From CAYXDR01 sp046498185 (GTDB taxonomy: Bacteria > Desulfobacterota > DSM-4660 > Desulfatiglandales > Desulfatiglandaceae): a stretch of 61,118 nt of DNA. Shown one piece after another: positions 25,043-33,534 of the stretch (position 1 is its first letter; each line of letters begins with the position of its first letter). The notes beneath the pieces are model-generated. The model was not told where the DNA came from. It saw nothing but the letters and a program-made list of their open reading frames with translations, and made no database searches. The DNA lies in assembly GCA_046498185.1 (NCBI GenBank), contig JAWOBE010000196.1, forward strand, positions 1 to 61,118, read 5' to 3'. A program made the position numbers and the translations under genes.

Positions 25043-26947
25043 TCAACTCGTGGTTGCACTCTCAGTTCTATTCGTCTTCTTCTGAATCAAAAACACCGCC
25101 AGCAATAAAAGGCCACCCGCCGCATTCACCGCGTGGAAAGGCACGAAAAGCGCCAGAGCCGATATCCCCATCAACACCCGATGCATAATTGTGTTGTCCC
25201 GTGCCAGGTATCCGACAAGCAACGAAGAAAGGGCCAGCAGCCCGACAGTGCTGCTCAAAACGGCCACCACCACATCGAAAGGCGGGCCGTTCAGCAGCAA
25301 CGGACGATATGCCATCAGAATCGGGATCACATAAATCCCTGCCGCAGCCGCACAACTGGCCCATGCCGTCGGCATCGCCTTCGACTCGGCGACACCCGCG
25401 GCGGCAAAAGATGCCAGCGCAACAGGGGGTGTCACATTGGATGTCTGACTGTACCAGAACACTACCATATGGGCGGTGATAAGCACCATACCCATTTCCA
25501 TCAGCGCGGGACCGGCCAGGATCACGAGCACAATATAGGCTGCGGTGACCGGGAGTCCCATGCCGAGAAACAGGGCCGCTATACCTACCAGACCGATCGC
25601 GATACCCTTTATCCCCCCGGCGAAGGAAAGCACGATGCTCGAAAACTTCAAGCCCAGCCCCGTCAAAGTAACCATGCCGACAATGATGCCCGCAGCCGCG
25701 CACGCGGCCGACACCATCACGGCATTGTGAGAACCCTTTTCAAGCAACCTTACAATGTCCCCAAAGCCTATTCTGGTCCCCTTCCGGATAAAGCTCACGG
25801 CAACAACGGAGATCACGCCCACGAATCCGACCATCATCGGACTGTAGTGCTTGACCAGGAAAAAAACGAGCACCGCTATCGGAATAAAAAATTGATAACC
25901 CGATTTTATCGTATCCCAAAAATCGGGAATGTCTTTTTTACCCAACGGCTTTATCCCCATTTTTTTTGCCCTGAGATGAACGAAACAATAGGTTGCAAAA
26001 TAATACATACATGCAGGAATTATGGCGATTTTGACTATTTCAAGATACGATGTATTCGTAAATTCCGCCATCAAAAACGCCCCCGCCCCCATGATCGGCG
26101 GCATCAACTGGCCGCCTGTAGAGGCTGCAGCCTCGATTCCCCCGGCGACATGAGCCTTATAACCCGTCCTCTTCATCATTGGTATGGTAAAAGAACCCGT
26201 GGTTACAACATTGGCCACAGCGCTGCCTGAAACCGAACCCATGAACCCGCTGGCTATGACCGCGGTCTTTGCAGGCCCCCCAGTCATCCGGCCCGTAAGG
26301 GAATAGGCAAACTGAGTGAAAAAAGCGCCCCCACCGGTGCCTTCCAAAAAAGAACCGAACAGCACAAAGAGGTATACAAACGTAGCCGCAACGCCCAGTG
26401 GTAGACCGAAAAGCCCTTCGGTGGTCAGATACAGCTGACCGATTATTCGATGGATGTTGTAGCCTTTATGACCGAGGACGCCCGGCATGTAAGGCCCCAG
26501 GTAGGCATAGAAGACAAACACGATGCATATAATGCTCATAAAACTGCCGATGGCCCTCCTGGCGGCTTCCACCACAAGAATAACAGCAATGATTCCGAGC
26601 ACTACATCCGGTGTTGTCCAGTTACCCTGCCTCCATATAATCTGATCAAACGAAAAAATAATATATAATACTATAACAAAAGATAGAACAAAAAGAACCA
26701 AGTCAAATATTAAATATATATCAAATTTTTCACGGGAAGCCTTACCTGAAACGGGATAATAAAGAAAAACCAATCCCAGGATCAACATCAGGTGAATACC
26801 CCGCTGAAACATTGCGGTAAGGGCGCCGAACCCGGCGGTATAAAGTTGAAAAAGAGCCAGGGCCACCGCGATCACGGTGCCGATCAGCGAAAGTAACCCC
26901 CTTAGATGTCTCTTTCCGCCAAACTTAACCGTTTCCTTTTTAGTCAT
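25043..26947 (-). CDS. TRAP transporter fused permease (TAXI type), second system
   Basis: A 634-aa fused TRAP permease, paralogous to the one at 9945-11903. It has the SGSAVANVVTTGSF core, PPIMGAGAFLMAE and TPPVALASFAAAG blocks, and a poorly conserved N-terminal 4-helix portion. It works with the TAXI protein and the DUF1850 protein encoded upstream; its start overlaps the end of the DUF1850 gene by a few bases, indicating coupling. The acyl-CoA ligase follows immediately. The transported acid is unknown. Confidence 0.95.
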   Translation of the reverse strand: MTKKETVKFGGKRHLRGLLSLIGTVIAVALALFQLYTAGFGALTAMFQRGIHLMLILGLVFLYYPVSGKASREKFDIYLIFDLVLFVLSFVIVLYIIFSFDQIIWRQGNWTTPDVVLGIIAVILVVEAARRAIGSFMSIICIVFVFYAYLGPYMPGVLGHKGYNIHRIIGQLYLTTEGLFGLPLGVAATFVYLFVLFGSFLEGTGGGAFFTQFAYSLTGRMTGGPAKTAVIASGFMGSVSGSAVANVVTTGSFTIPMMKRTGYKAHVAGGIEAAASTGGQLMPPIMGAGAFLMAEFTNTSYLEIVKIAIIPACMYYFATYCFVHLRAKKMGIKPLGKKDIPDFWDTIKSGYQFFIPIAVLVFFLVKHYSPMMVGFVGVISVVAVSFIRKGTRIGFGDIVRLLEKGSHNAVMVSAACAAAGIIVGMVTLTGLGLKFSSIVLSFAGGIKGIAIGLVGIAALFLGMGLPVTAAYIVLVILAGPALMEMGMVLITAHMVVFWYSQTSNVTPPVALASFAAAGVAESKAMPTAWASCAAAAGIYVIPILMAYRPLLLNGPPFDVVVAVLSSTVGLLALSSLLVGYLARDNTIMHRVLMGISALALFVPFHAVNAAGGLLLLAVFLIQKKTNRTESATTS

Positions 26948-27449
26948 ATGAGGGCCTCAATTTTGAAATCAGCGAAAACACCGCTGGACGCATTTCCATG
27001 TGAACATCCAATAGCTTACCTTCGGCCAGATCGGTAAGATTCACTTCCATTTCCCCGGTTATAAGCTTATGGTCCACACCCCGCGAACCAACTCTCAACA
27101 AAAAATTTCCGACAGGTTTTTCTATTTCCTTAATCCATGTCCACTCGCCATCTCCTATGACATGACCATGACCTTCCCAGTGTCCCATGCCTGCCCCGAA
27201 CATCACGAAATACATTTCCTCCAGAAAAACGCCATGTTCTTTCTTCAGGCTGAATATTTCGCATACAGGCTTAATATCCACAGAATGCATGTAGCATATT
27301 TTAAATTTTTCATCCCAGGGCAAGGGGATTTTTACGACAGGCGTCTGTGACTGCACATCGGTGCATACAAGCCACGGGCCGGGCCACGACAGGAGGGCGA
27401 CCAGCACGGCCCCCGCCAGAATAATGGTCACCCTCTTCATGGTCTGCAC
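26940..27449 (-). CDS. DUF1850 protein, TAXI-TRAP accessory
   Basis: A 169-aa exported or membrane-anchored protein with an N-terminal hydrophobic segment (IILAGAVLVALLSWPGPW). The family pattern is visible as YMHSVDIKPVCEIFSL, then MFGAGMGHWEGHG and NFLLRVGSRGVDHKL. DUF1850 genes typically stand between the TAXI binding protein and the fused permease, as here. The start GTG 27449 overlaps the TAG of the binding-protein gene; ATG 27440 is an alternative. The role is not known biochemically; context suggests support of transport. Confidence 0.85.
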   Translation of the reverse strand: MQTMKRVTIILAGAVLVALLSWPGPWLVCTDVQSQTPVVKIPLPWDEKFKICYMHSVDIKPVCEIFSLKKEHGVFLEEMYFVMFGAGMGHWEGHGHVIGDGEWTWIKEIEKPVGNFLLRVGSRGVDHKLITGEMEVNLTDLAEGKLLDVHMEMRPAVFSLISKLRPSYD

Positions 27450-28435
27450 TACTTTTTCGGAATTAAATGATCGGGTATTGTGACGCCCACTTCTTTAAAA
27501 TATTTGGCTGCACCTGGATGAAGTGGGATCGGAGAAGCTTTAATTGCATTTTCCGGGGTGGTGAATTTTGCGAAAGGATGAATTTTTTCAAGATAGTCTT
27601 TATGCTCGAATATCGCTTTGACCAGGGTGTAAACCCTGTCTACACTCATATCGGCGTTGCATATCACGGTATTCCATACCGATGGGTTCTTCACCGGATA
27701 GTCCTGCCCTTTGTATATGCCCGCCTCCAGTTCGAACGGGGAATAAAAAGGATACATGCCGCATATCTTTTCGATGTCCTCCTGACTGAAAGGTATCAGT
27801 ACGATGTCCCTGGTGGTAGCAAGATCCATGATGGAAGAAGTAGGGGCGGCCACATCCCAAAGCCCGACGTCTATCGTTCCGTCCTTCAATGCATTTGCAG
27901 TTTCCGTGAAGGAGAGGCGATGAACCTTGAAATCATCGTACGAAATACCCAGGGCTTTGAAAACCAAATTTGTCTTGAATTCGGTTCCGCTTCCGGGTGC
28001 ACCGACAGACACCCGCTTTCCCTTAACATCGTATACGCTCTTTACACCGGAGTCCTTCAGCGCCACGATATGAAAATGGTGGGGATACATCTGGAACATG
28101 GCAAGAATTTTTTGAGGCTTGCCCTCGAAACGTCCCTCGGCGTTATATGCCTGATATACAGCGTCGTTCATCGCCTCGCCGGTAAGGGATTCCGCCCTGT
28201 TGACCAGGCGGATGTTTTCAACGGAGGCTCCCGTGACCTCGGCAGCGGCTTCAACACCGGGCACATACTTTGTCCATATTTCCGCTACACCACCCCCGTA
28301 AGGATAATAAACACCGCCCGTTCCACCGGTCGCGATCGAAATGTATTCGGTTTTGGCATCTGCAGCAACCGGAGCAAAAATAAATGTTGTAACCGCCAGA
28401 CAAACTGCCAAACACAAAATTTTCCTGATCTTCAT
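27449..28435 (-). CDS. TAXI family TRAP transporter solute-binding protein, second system
   Basis: A 328-aa periplasmic receptor. ATG 28435 (MKIRKILCLAVCLAV) is chosen, with AGGAGG about 9 bases before; the frame to 28486 adds 17 residues ahead of the signal peptide. Cleavage is likely near AADA. The TAXI motif is ATGGTGGVYYPYGGG, and later GAPGSGTEFKTNLVFKALG and HPGAAKYFKEVG are typical. It stands first in the module SBP, DUF1850, permease, ligase. Sequence similarity to the first TAXI protein is limited to these motifs, so the two systems probably bind different acids. Confidence 0.94.
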   Translation of the reverse strand: MKIRKILCLAVCLAVTTFIFAPVAADAKTEYISIATGGTGGVYYPYGGGVAEIWTKYVPGVEAAAEVTGASVENIRLVNRAESLTGEAMNDAVYQAYNAEGRFEGKPQKILAMFQMYPHHFHIVALKDSGVKSVYDVKGKRVSVGAPGSGTEFKTNLVFKALGISYDDFKVHRLSFTETANALKDGTIDVGLWDVAAPTSSIMDLATTRDIVLIPFSQEDIEKICGMYPFYSPFELEAGIYKGQDYPVKNPSVWNTVICNADMSVDRVYTLVKAIFEHKDYLEKIHPFAKFTTPENAIKASPIPLHPGAAKYFKEVGVTIPDHLIPKK

Positions 28436-28744
28436 AACTCCGCCTCCTTTTGGTTTAAAAACAAGATTCTTCATAAACGGCACCATGCCGTCGCTCGAAA
28501 GTTAATTTGAAGGTTTAAGCTTGTTATTAAATCAACTACGCAGCACAGATTTAGAGAATCAGAAAGAAAAAATCGGAGCCAGTTTTGCCGCAGATAGATG
28601 GAAAAGAGCCTGGATACCACGCCAGCTGTTTCCGCCGGATTAAAAGCCGTCACGACCCATCACCAAACACGTTCCTTATTTGAATTTTAGAACATTTAGT
28701 TTTTGTGTCAAGTATTTTTAATAATTTTGTAGGGAGATTGACCC
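28436..28744. other. Upstream region of the second TAXI module
   Basis: There are 309 bases between the TAXI gene and the HAD gene, A+T-rich toward the HAD end. It holds a good sigma-70-type promoter (28684-28711) for the TAXI module. I see no gene and no structured RNA motif that I recognise. Confidence 0.6.
28684..28711 (-). promoter_or_regulatory. Sigma-70-type promoter for the second TAXI module
   Basis: On the minus strand, TTGACA (28711-28706, perfect) and TAAAAT (28689-28684, one mismatch) are separated by 16 bases. Transcription would start near 28677, about 240 bases before the binding-protein start, leaving a long leader. Confidence 0.55.
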
Positions 28745-29350
28745 CTACCGATGATTCTTCACCAAATGAATGACGTCTTTAAGTTCGTTGACAATCCAGT
28801 CCGGAGGAGGATCGTCTTTCCAGGGGCACGGTGCACAATTTGTGACGAGTGCGGTCAATGCACCGGCAGCCCTTCCCGCCAGCACGTCAAAGCGGAAGTC
28901 TCCCACAAGCAGCAGGTTCGAGATGTCTATCCCCATTAAACGAGCTGAAAGCACCACACCGGCCGGGTCCGGTTTAGGCGGGGCATCTTCGCGGCATACG
29001 ATGACGGAAAAATCATTCTTTGAAATTCGCCCGAGGCGTGAAATCGTCACATCCACGGACGTTCGGCAATTCCTGGTTACAATCCCAAGCGGAACAGAGA
29101 GGCTGCGCAGGGTCCTCACACATTCCTCCGCTCCTTCATTGGGTTCAGCCACCGCGGCCGCCTCCAGCTCTATGGACTCCAGCATCTCCTCCAGCCGGGA
29201 CTTTTCCTGCGGCTCTAATCCGGCCAGGAACTCAAGTATCGCTGAATCCTGCGGGCAGCCAAGCGTACGCTTTATGGCAGGAAAATCCAATGCGCCCGGT
29301 CGTGTCAAGGTCCCGTCAAGATCGAACAATACAGCTCGAATATCTCCCAT
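28745..29350 (-). CDS. HAD family hydrolase (phosphoglycolate phosphatase-like)
   Basis: A 201-aa haloacid dehalogenase-type phosphatase. Motif I is LFDLDGTLTRPG (catalytic Asp pair), motif II is the Thr in GIVTRN, motif III is the Lys in PPKPDPAG, and motif IV is LLVGDFRFD. A helical cap lies between motifs I and II. This pattern is that of Gph/PGP-like phosphatases acting on small phosphate esters; the substrate is not predictable. It follows the MFS gene on the same strand with a 162-base gap that contains an inverted repeat. Confidence 0.88.
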   Translation of the reverse strand: MGDIRAVLFDLDGTLTRPGALDFPAIKRTLGCPQDSAILEFLAGLEPQEKSRLEEMLESIELEAAAVAEPNEGAEECVRTLRSLSVPLGIVTRNCRTSVDVTISRLGRISKNDFSVIVCREDAPPKPDPAGVVLSARLMGIDISNLLLVGDFRFDVLAGRAAGALTALVTNCAPCPWKDDPPPDWIVNELKDVIHLVKNHR

Positions 29351-29413
29351 CTACTCCCCCGTCGAAAAATTTTAGTACAATATCGTACCAATTTTTCCAT
29401 TGCAAGTTTTATG

Positions 29414-29503
29414 AAATCGTAAAAAGTACCATCCCCGCCTTATCGGCGTCGGGATCGGTATCGGGATCGAAAAAATCGCCGGTCAACTTCCGATACCGAC
29501 GCC
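29414..29503. repeat. Small palindromic element between MFS and HAD genes
   Basis: The segment begins with an ATCGTAAAAAGT end similar to the element at 55318-55451. It contains a 14-base inverted repeat with one mismatch (29445-29458 with 29490-29503, GGCGTCGG.ATCGG). It may also act as a terminator for the MFS gene. Confidence 0.5.
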
Positions 29504-29512
29504 ATTTCGTTG

Positions 29513-30718
29513 TCAGGAAGGAATCTCCGGACGCCAGTCCTTTAGAACCCACAATAACAACACCAGCCCGGCAGCGGTCAGAAAAACGGAAACCACCGAA
29601 ATACCGGCGATTCCCCCTGCCTGCCAAACGTTCCCTCCTAGCAGCGCACCGAAGACCCTGCCGATGCTGGCAGCGGCCATAAACCCTGCCATCATCGTCG
29701 CCCGCGCGCCCGGAAGCAGTTCGGTGCTGACCGAAATGGCGCATACCACGGAAATCTCAACGCCCACGAAAACGATAAACAGAAAAAAAAGCGCCACGGA
29801 AAGGCTTTCGGCGAAAGGCACGAGCCCGTAACCCGCGCATGCCACGATCAATCCGGCCGTGAGGGCTTTCTTGAGTCCGATCCTGTCCCCGAAAAAAGCG
29901 GTGAAACCTTCACCGGCGAGTTCAGCGATTCCTATCACCGAGGTGGAAAATCCGAGAGCGACGAGGCTCAAATGAAACCCCTCCTCGAGCCACGAACCGT
30001 AAATGACGAAAAAATTATCGTTTGCGACGCTCAGGAGAAAAACCATGCCAAGGACTCCCGCCGCCGGTCGATACCTGAAAAGTGCAGCCCATGACTGGAA
30101 AAGATGCATGAGAGCTTGACCCGTCTGTTTGTCCGTCTGATCCCGGTCAAACAACAACGGGAGCAAAATGCTGCCCGCGAGCCCCATGAAGCCAAGAAAA
30201 AGAAACGAAGAACGCCATCCGAAACGTTCCATCAGAAGGCCTAGAAAAGGGATTCCGATAAATGAACTTCCGGCCCACGCGGTCTCCATAACCCCAACGG
30301 CCAGTCCCCGGCGACTGAACGGCACCCGGGCACCCACATAGGCCTGCAGTGCTGGATCGAATATGCTTTTTCCAAGGCCAGCCATGAAAAGGCCGACCAA
30401 CACCATCAAATAACATGGAAATATACCGGCCCCGGTCATACCGACGGCGAGCAATACCAGCCCGGCCACCATCATCGTGCGGTAACCCCACCTGTCGCTC
30501 AACGGCCCGAACAACAGGCTCATCAGGCCGGTCACCTGGTTGAGGGCGATCAGCGAGGTGATTGCAGTCAACGGCACACCAAGCCCGCGGCTAAGCGCCG
30601 GTGCGAAAGGATAAATAAAACGGCGCGCCGTGTTTAAAAACAGCCTGAAGACCGTCGCTGAAGCCACCTGGAAGGTCAAGCGACCCGAGGTTTCCTTTTC
30701 ATCTGCAGACGCATTCAA
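29513..30718 (-). CDS. Major facilitator superfamily transporter
   Basis: A 401-aa polytopic inner-membrane transporter with about 12 hydrophobic segments. The loop between helices 2 and 3 reads GPLSDRWGYRTMM, the classic MFS signature, and a similar loop in the second half is FGDRIGLKKAL. It resembles sugar/drug-type exporters with the MFS_1 fold, but nothing in the sequence gives the substrate. It is the gene after the tandem thiolases on the same strand, separated by 117 bases containing a probable terminator. Confidence 0.9.
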   Translation of the reverse strand: MNASADEKETSGRLTFQVASATVFRLFLNTARRFIYPFAPALSRGLGVPLTAITSLIALNQVTGLMSLLFGPLSDRWGYRTMMVAGLVLLAVGMTGAGIFPCYLMVLVGLFMAGLGKSIFDPALQAYVGARVPFSRRGLAVGVMETAWAGSSFIGIPFLGLLMERFGWRSSFLFLGFMGLAGSILLPLLFDRDQTDKQTGQALMHLFQSWAALFRYRPAAGVLGMVFLLSVANDNFFVIYGSWLEEGFHLSLVALGFSTSVIGIAELAGEGFTAFFGDRIGLKKALTAGLIVACAGYGLVPFAESLSVALFFLFIVFVGVEISVVCAISVSTELLPGARATMMAGFMAAASIGRVFGALLGGNVWQAGGIAGISVVSVFLTAAGLVLLLWVLKDWRPEIPS

Positions 30719-30752
30719 CGGGGGGCACCTTTACCTGATCTATAAACGAAAC

Positions 30753-30777
30753 GCGGAGGCGAAATCCTTGCCTCCGC
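30753..30777 (-). terminator. Probable terminator of the thiolase operon
   Basis: An 8-base perfect stem (30753-30760 GCGGAGGC with 30770-30777) lies about 60 bases after the thiolase stop and, on the minus strand, is followed by a T-rich stretch. Confidence 0.5.
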
Positions 30778-30835
30778 CTCCGCGCGGTTCTGGTCAAAAT
30801 AAAACTTCTAACCGAAGACCACTTCAGAATGAAAT

Positions 30836-32119
30836 CTATACGAGTTCCAGAATAGTCGCCATCCCCTGCCCTCCCCCGATACAAAGGGAGGCAAGGCCCA
30901 ATTCGTGGCCCTCACGCCTCATCTGCCCGAGCAGCGTCAGGATGATCCTCGCCCCGGTGCAGCCGATCGGGTGCCCGATCGATATACCGCTTCCGAGAAC
31001 ATTGGTTTTCTCCATATCGCAGTCGAGTTCTCTGACGCACGCGATGGCCTGTGAAGCGAAGGCCTCGTTCAATTCGAGGACACCGAAATCCTTGATGCCG
31101 AGTTTTTCCCTGGAAAGAATCCTGCGTACGGCAGGTATCGGGCCAAGTCCCATAAAAGCCGGGTCCACCCCACCGCTCGAAGTCGCACGTATCCTGGCAA
31201 GGGGCTTAAGCCCAAGTTCTTTGGCCCTTTCATCGGACATCAAAAGCATGGCGGCCGCTGCATCGTTTATTCCGGAGGCGTTTCCGGCGGTCACCGTGCC
31301 GTTTTTCTTAAATGCCGGCCTCAACCCGGCCATTTTTTCAACGGATGTATCCATCGGACGCTCATCGGTGTCAAACACCAGAGGATCACCTTTTCGCTGC
31401 GGAATGACGACCGGGACTATTTCTTCCTTAAACATTCCGGCCTGGATCGCACGCCTGGCCCTTTGGTGGCTCAGCGCCCCCAGTTCATCCTGCTCCCTGC
31501 GGCTGATGCCGTATTTCTCGGCGATATTTTCCGCCGTGATCCCCATATGATAGCCGTTGAAAATCTCGAAAAGACCGTCAAACACCATTAAATCAACGAG
31601 TTCGGCATTGTTCATCCGGGCTCCCCATCTGGCGGCCGGAAGTGCATACGGAATCAGGCTCATGTTTTCCATCCCGCCCGCAAGCACAATATCGGCTTCT
31701 CCGCTCCGGATCATCTGCGCACCGAGCGAAACGGCCTTCATGCCTGATGCACAAACTTTGTTCACGGTAAAGGCCGGGGTTTCCTTTGGTATGCCGGCCC
31801 GCACAGAGGCCTGACGGCCCACGTTCTGCCCCTGTCCGGCTCCGACCACGTTTCCCATGATAACCTCATCAACACTTACTGCGGGAAGGGATTCGTCATA
31901 GTCGTATGCGTCCTTCTCGATATCTGTCAGGCCACTGTCCTTGAGAGCATCCGGCTGAAACGCCTTCGACTCATCCGATGCTACGGGCCTTACTCCAGCC
32001 CTTTTGAGGGTCTCTTTTAAAACCAGCGAGCCCAGTTGAACCACCGGAGTGGATTTGAGCGTACCGCCGAAACTCCCCACAGGTGTTCTCGCTCCTGAAA
32101 CGATCACCACTTCTGCCAT
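30836..32119 (-). CDS. Acetyl-CoA acetyltransferase-type thiolase with N-terminal-domain insertion
   Basis: A 427-aa thiolase. The nucleophilic Cys is in NKVCASGMKAV, and NEAFASQ, GHPIGCTG and CIGGGQG are all intact. Compared with the neighbouring 396-aa thiolase it carries about 30 extra residues directly after KRAGV (about residues 45-75, including DIEKDAYDYDES), an acidic insertion before DEVIMGNV. It is co-transcribed with the upstream thiolase (36-base gap). The reaction is thiolytic cleavage or condensation of acyl-CoAs; chain-length preference is unknown. Confidence 0.93.
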   Translation of the reverse strand: MAEVVIVSGARTPVGSFGGTLKSTPVVQLGSLVLKETLKRAGVRPVASDESKAFQPDALKDSGLTDIEKDAYDYDESLPAVSVDEVIMGNVVGAGQGQNVGRQASVRAGIPKETPAFTVNKVCASGMKAVSLGAQMIRSGEADIVLAGGMENMSLIPYALPAARWGARMNNAELVDLMVFDGLFEIFNGYHMGITAENIAEKYGISRREQDELGALSHQRARRAIQAGMFKEEIVPVVIPQRKGDPLVFDTDERPMDTSVEKMAGLRPAFKKNGTVTAGNASGINDAAAAMLLMSDERAKELGLKPLARIRATSSGGVDPAFMGLGPIPAVRRILSREKLGIKDFGVLELNEAFASQAIACVRELDCDMEKTNVLGSGISIGHPIGCTGARIILTLLGQMRREGHELGLASLCIGGGQGMATILELV

Positions 32120-32155
32120 ACTCTGTCACCTCCCTGTTTGTGTGGTTGATCCCCC

Positions 32156-33346
32156 TCACGCTTCGTTGTAAACAACCAATGTCACGGCCTCGCCGCCTCC
32201 GAGGCACAAAGAGGCCTGGCCGATCCTTGCCCGGCGCGATTTCATTGCATAAATAAGTGTGGTAAGCACTCTTGCCCCGCTCGCCCCTATGGGGTGTCCA
32301 AGGGCAACGGCGCCTCCGTTTACGTTGACCTTTGCCGGATCGAGGCCCAGTTCGCGGTTTATTGCAACCGACGAAGTGCTGAAAGCTTCATTGATTTCGT
32401 GGATGTCAATATCCCCTAAATCGAGGCCGTCCTTTGCCAGCACCTTCGGAATGGATTTCAACGGGGCGACGAGCACATATTTCATATCCAGCCCGGACGC
32501 CCCCTGGGCTCCAACACGCACCAAAGGCCGACAACCGAGCTCTTCAGCCTTTTCCCGCGACATCACCACCAGAGCGGACGCTCCGTCGCTTATCTTGGAG
32601 GCGTTTCCGGCGGTCACGATCCCGTCTTTCTTGAATGCCGGACGCAACCGGCCGAGGCCTTCTTCCGAGGTTCTAGGCTCCCTGAAGGGAATTTCATCCC
32701 TGTCAAAATGCACCGTTTTCCCTTTGCGGCCGGGGACCTCAACCGGTACAATCTCATCCTCGAACCGCCCGGCCTCCACAGCAGCCCAGCTCTTACGGTA
32801 TGATTCAAGCGCGAATTCATCGCTATCCCGGCGGGTTATACCATACTTCTCGGCTACCAGCTCGGCACTCATACCCATGTGGAAATCATTCACATGGTCC
32901 CAGAGCCCATCCCGAACCATTCCGTCGATGACGGAGCCGTTGTTCATTCGGTACCCGGTCCTTGCCTTGTCAAGCATATACGGACACATGTTCATGTTCT
33001 CCTGGCCCCCGGCGACCACAACATCGGCATCACCGCACATTATAGCCTGAGCGGCCAGCATCACCGCCTTAAGACCGGAACCGCACACCTTGTTGACGGT
33101 TATGGCGCCGACTTCCCACGGAAGCCCCGCCCTTACCATGCTCTGCCTGGCCGGATTTTGACCCTGACCGTGCGGCAGCACACAGCCCATTATAACCTCG
33201 TCGACGACATCCGCGCTGATGCCGGCTCTGCGGATAGCCTCGTTTATCACCAATGCACCCAAATCCACTGCGGACACCCTGGAAAGAGCTCCACCGAAAT
33301 CACCTACAGGGGTTCTACAAGCGCTAGCAATCACCACATCTGTCAT
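32156..33346 (-). CDS. Acetyl-CoA C-acetyltransferase (AtoB-type thiolase)
   Basis: A 396-aa biosynthetic/degradative-type thiolase of normal length. Motifs are NKVCGSGLKAV (nucleophile), NEAFSTSS, GHPIGASG and CLGGGEA, the last with the second catalytic Cys and a slightly unusual GGGEA end. It is first in a two-thiolase operon with its own promoter at 33383-33412. Acetoacetyl-CoA thiolysis or ketothiolase activity is likely. Three thiolases occur in this window and none is a recent duplicate of another. Confidence 0.93.
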   Translation of the reverse strand: MTDVVIASACRTPVGDFGGALSRVSAVDLGALVINEAIRRAGISADVVDEVIMGCVLPHGQGQNPARQSMVRAGLPWEVGAITVNKVCGSGLKAVMLAAQAIMCGDADVVVAGGQENMNMCPYMLDKARTGYRMNNGSVIDGMVRDGLWDHVNDFHMGMSAELVAEKYGITRRDSDEFALESYRKSWAAVEAGRFEDEIVPVEVPGRKGKTVHFDRDEIPFREPRTSEEGLGRLRPAFKKDGIVTAGNASKISDGASALVVMSREKAEELGCRPLVRVGAQGASGLDMKYVLVAPLKSIPKVLAKDGLDLGDIDIHEINEAFSTSSVAINRELGLDPAKVNVNGGAVALGHPIGASGARVLTTLIYAMKSRRARIGQASLCLGGGEAVTLVVYNEA

Positions 33347-33382
33347 CGTTTTCTCCCTTCAAAAAATATAAAAATATTCGCA

Positions 33383-33412
33383 TTTATATATTTAAATAAC
33401 ATTAAGAGTCAA
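33383..33412 (-). promoter_or_regulatory. Sigma-70-type promoter for the tandem thiolases
   Basis: On the minus strand, TTGACT (33412-33407) and TATAAA (33388-33383) are spaced by 18 bases in an A+T-rich region, placing the start of transcription about 30 bases ahead of the gene start at 33346. Confidence 0.55.
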
Positions 33413-33534
33413 GCCATTTGCCGTTTTCAAACCTCTTGACAAACCCCTATTTCGCTGGCAGTGTTCACTTGGAAAACTTGGCATACTGGACCTGCCTTTT
33501 CATTGGAATCACCATTTAAAAAAAGGGAACAAGG

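Noticed and set aside
25133..26230. 365-aa His/Arg-rich frame on the plus strand
   Set aside because: Antisense to the TRAP permease; the composition is typical of a shadow frame.
27467..28510. 347-aa open frame on the plus strand
   Set aside because: It mirrors the TAXI binding-protein gene; no motifs and no ribosome site.
33436..33464. Plus-strand TTGACA upstream of the aminotransferase
   Set aside because: No acceptable -10 element at 16-18 bases, so it is not called a promoter.
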